Shown: one piece after another, positions 4,830 through 6,987 of the stretch
How the letters are laid out: each line of letters starts with the position of its first letter
How positions within the stretch are numbered: position 1 is the first letter of the stretch
DNA from: SIG480 sp045649265
Lineage (GTDB): Bacteria; Bacillota; Clostridia; Oscillospirales; JAAYXM01
Length of the DNA: 6,987 bases
Assembly: GCA_045649265.1 (NCBI GenBank)
Contig: JAZRPO010000053.1
Location: forward strand, 1-6,987
Direction: 5' to 3'
The notes under the pieces: model-generated
Seen by the model: only the letters and a program-made list of their open reading frames with translations
The model's database searches: none
Told to the model about the DNA's origin: nothing
Program-made: the position numbers and the translations under genes

Positions 4830-6932
4830 ATGGCAAAGATTTCAAAAATTTCAAAGCCCGGAAGAAACACCGTTTATACAAAAAGTTACCAAAGCTTTCT
4901 CGGAGTGGATTTTTCAAAAGAGGCATCTATGGTCGATGACAGACGAAGCCCTGATGCGAGAAATATCATATCCGACACCGATGGGTTTCCTGAAAAAAGA
5001 GTAGGATGGCGCACTCTGCGAAAGTTTGATGGTCGGATAAACGGTATTTTCACCTTTGGAGACATGGATAATCCCTGTACGATTATTCACGCTGGGACAG
5101 AAATATATAAGCTTCAGTACGGCGAAACAACTCAGATATACACAGGCTGCGCGGATAACTGTTCCTGCGGAAAGTACTTTAAAGGAAAGCTTTGCATTTT
5201 AACCGGGAGCGAATTTCTCGTGTTTGACGGTGAAAAGTGTATAAGAGCAGGGCAATCGGAAGAAGTATATGCACCAATAACGCATATACAAAGGGGGACA
5301 ATGGAAAGCGGTGGAATAGATGAGTATCCATCAGACAGTGACACCTTTAACAATTGGATAAAAAGTGGAACGATCCCAGCAGGGATGGCTCTTGGTGCGG
5401 TGCCGGAGGGGTCACGAATAAACCTCGTTTCAGGCAGAAGAAAAAACACCTTTGAGTGGGATGGTACAAAATATCCAATGTTTGTTCTTGATGAAAAAAT
5501 TGACCTTGGCACAAGAGTTGTTATGCGTTGCATAACAACCGGGCAGACAATCTTTGATATAGTTTACAAAACCGATGCTGCTTATGAGGACGGTTATTAT
5601 AGCCCGGATGACGGATTAAGTGCTGAACATAAAGCGCTTATCACCTCCAGAGCTGTTATGAATAACGGTCACCCGAATTTATATGTCGTCATAGGAAACT
5701 CAGAGAAAAACAGGTGCGGATACGTATTGTGCAGGCCAAACACAAGCAAACTTACGGGGTATGTATATACTCCGGGAGTGGATAATTTTTCAATAGAGTT
5801 TTCACACGAGATTGAGGGATACGCCGAGAGAATAGACCGTTGCCGGTTTATGGATGTTTTTGAAAACCGCATTTTCTTTTCGGGAAATCCGGATTATCCG
5901 AATGCTGACTGGTATTCGGGGGTTAACGACCCGCTTTTTGTGCCGGACATTAACTATACGGAGATTGGGCTTGATTCAAGTGAAATAATGGGATATCTCA
6001 GAACAGGAAATGAACAGGCGATTTTAAAAAGCGACGGCGACGGCTCGACGATTTATATGAGAAGGTATCAGAACCTTTCTGATGGCAGCGTAATATTCCC
6101 TGTATCACAGGGAATAGGAGGGCTCGGTGCAGTGTCGAGGTCAATGGCGACGTTTCTTGATGATCCGCTCTATATCACGCGAAACGGAGTTTACGCCATA
6201 GCGCTTCAGGACATATCAAGTGAGCGTGCACTGAACATTCGTTCGACAAGGATAAACAGAAAACTTCTGTTGGAAAAAAACCTGGATCAAGCAATTATGT
6301 GTGAATGGGAAGGATATCTTCTTGTATGCATAAACGGAAAATGCTTCGTAGCTGATGCGGCGCAAAAGACATATTCAGGGAACAAGACCGGAACGTACGA
6401 ATATGAGTGGTACTACTGGACCAATATCCCTGCCCGCGTTTTCGGAAACGGAGAAGGGGTTTTGTATTTCGGGACTGAGGACGGAAAGCTCTGTCGCTTC
6501 AACAACGACCTTGTGAATGAGCGCGGAGAGCTTTCAAGCCACGCATACTCTGATGACGGCGCCGCAATATGTGCTGTGTGGTCAACGCCATTGTCTGATG
6601 ACGGAGATTTTATGCAAGAAAAAACCATGGTCAAATCAGGCTCGGGAGTTTTCCTAAAAGCATATAACCGCTCGGGGGTGTCGGTCTGCATAAGAACAGA
6701 TTCGGAGTTTGAGCGCGAGATAAGGAACAAGAGTGCGGGGATATTCAATTTTGAGGATATAGACTTCTCTGACTTTACGTTTAATACCTCGCCTTATACC
6801 GTAGTGCCGTTCAATACAAAGGTCAAAAACTACAAAGCAATTCAGGTTATATGCAAAAACGAAAAGCCGAACCACGCATTTGGAATCGGCGGAATAACAA
6901 GAAAATATTTTTACGGAAAAACTTATAAATAA
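4830..6932 (+). CDS. Large phage structural protein, possibly tail nozzle/DNA-stabilisation type
   Basis: A 700-residue protein with no signal peptide or membrane segment. The N-terminus has FLGVDFS (23-29), then a block at 40-63 containing SPDARNIISD and KRVGWRTL. This 'define bound residues, then R-x-G-W/Y' opening is typical of large beta-rich proteins at the portal-distal end of podovirus tails (P22 gp10-like or T7 gp12-like nozzle proteins). Around 344-371 it has NRIFFSGNPDYPNADWYSG and NDPLFVPD, and near 448-456 ITRNGVYAI. Both recall propeller-like strands where such proteins describe 'S...dp..F' and 'NGVYA' motifs. A cysteine cluster, GCADNCSCGKYF, lies near residues 107-118. I infer the family from these patterns only; it could be another tail or baseplate component. 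AAGGAGG (4816-4822) precedes ATG 4830 by 7 nt. The gene follows the fibre-like gene by 15 nt and precedes the next by 17 nt, within the same operon. Confidence 0.5.
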   Translation: MAKISKISKPGRNTVYTKSYQSFLGVDFSKEASMVDDRRSPDARNIISDTDGFPEKRVGWRTLRKFDGRINGIFTFGDMDNPCTIIHAGTEIYKLQYGETTQIYTGCADNCSCGKYFKGKLCILTGSEFLVFDGEKCIRAGQSEEVYAPITHIQRGTMESGGIDEYPSDSDTFNNWIKSGTIPAGMALGAVPEGSRINLVSGRRKNTFEWDGTKYPMFVLDEKIDLGTRVVMRCITTGQTIFDIVYKTDAAYEDGYYSPDDGLSAEHKALITSRAVMNNGHPNLYVVIGNSEKNRCGYVLCRPNTSKLTGYVYTPGVDNFSIEFSHEIEGYAERIDRCRFMDVFENRIFFSGNPDYPNADWYSGVNDPLFVPDINYTEIGLDSSEIMGYLRTGNEQAILKSDGDGSTIYMRRYQNLSDGSVIFPVSQGIGGLGAVSRSMATFLDDPLYITRNGVYAIALQDISSERALNIRSTRINRKLLLEKNLDQAIMCEWEGYLLVCINGKCFVADAAQKTYSGNKTGTYEYEWYYWTNIPARVFGNGEGVLYFGTEDGKLCRFNNDLVNERGELSSHAYSDDGAAICAVWSTPLSDDGDFMQEKTMVKSGSGVFLKAYNRSGVSVCIRTDSEFEREIRNKSAGIFNFEDIDFSDFTFNTSPYTVVPFNTKVKNYKAIQVICKNEKPNHAFGIGGITRKYFYGKTYK
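6094..6116 (+). repeat. Perfect 9-bp inverted repeat inside the 700-residue protein gene
   Basis: TATTCCCTG (6094-6102), loop TATCA, CAGGGAATA (6108-6116). The arms are exactly complementary with a 5-nt loop, and no T run follows, so it is not a terminator. It falls in codons for IFPVSQGIG. It could form an mRNA hairpin or be a protein-binding dyad; chance is possible. Confidence 0.4.
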
Positions 6933-6949
6933 GAAAGGAAGATTTAATT

Positions 6950-6987
6950 ATGAACCCAGTAGAAACAATTTATCAGAACCCGAAGGG
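6950..6987 (+). CDS. Start of the next phage gene, cut by the window edge
   Basis: ATG 6950 opens a frame reading MNPVETIYQNPK and continuing to the end of the window. AAAGGA (6934-6939) sits 10 nt upstream, and the gap from the preceding stop is 17 nt, matching the other genes of the operon. Too little is visible to name the product. A portal protein is one obvious candidate, because none has appeared yet, but that is a guess from position. Confidence 0.7.
   Translation, partial: MNPVETIYQNPK

Noticed and set aside
5132..5533. Minus-strand reading frame of 133 codons opposite the 700-residue gene
   Set aside because: It is wholly antisense to a long, well-supported gene, has no SD or family motifs, and its composition is what the opposite strand would give by chance. 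The other antisense frames in the window were rejected for the same reason.

Overview
The window looks like chromosome from a spore-forming, gut-type Clostridia (Firmicutes) bacterium running straight into a phage structural module. The evidence for the host is a SpoIIQ-type sporulation peptidase gene, strong GGAGG-class ribosome binding sites, TTG initiation and moderate base composition. The evidence for the phage is a complete terminase large subunit and fibre-type proteins of a kind common in gut Firmicutes prophages. Everything lies on the + strand.

Bases 1-1868 are host genes. First is the ATPase gene ychF, cut by the window edge inside its P-loop. After a 56-nt gap comes a membrane-anchored M23 (LytM) peptidase, best read as SpoIIQ-like. 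The gap holds a good match to the forespore sigma-F/sigma-G promoter pattern. A strong Shine-Dalgarno (SD) sequence shows that the peptidase starts at TTG 1113, not at the upstream ATG.

Bases 1869-1992 are a short AT-rich junction. It contains an 11-bp tandem repeat, an extended -10 promoter (TGATATAAT) and, a few bases after the predicted start of transcription, a perfect 15-bp-stem hairpin resembling a terminator. No tRNA, integrase or recognisable att duplication is visible here.

Bases 1993-6987 are a compact, apparently co-transcribed phage operon. Genes are separated by 14-17 nt or overlap by 4-11 nt, and each has its own strong SD. The order is a putative small terminase, the terminase large subunit (ATPase and nuclease residues all present), a small fibre-like protein with two NPH repeats, a Gly-repeat/leucine-rich-repeat-like fibre or adhesin protein, and a 700-residue structural protein tentatively of the podovirus nozzle/DNA-stabilisation type. 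The first 12 codons of another gene follow. Terminase would package DNA, and the other products would form tail or host-contact parts. The layout is unusual because fibre-type genes sit where a portal gene is normally expected. No reading frame appears broken, so the module does not look decayed. Whether it is an active prophage, a defective one or a domesticated element cannot be decided from this window.
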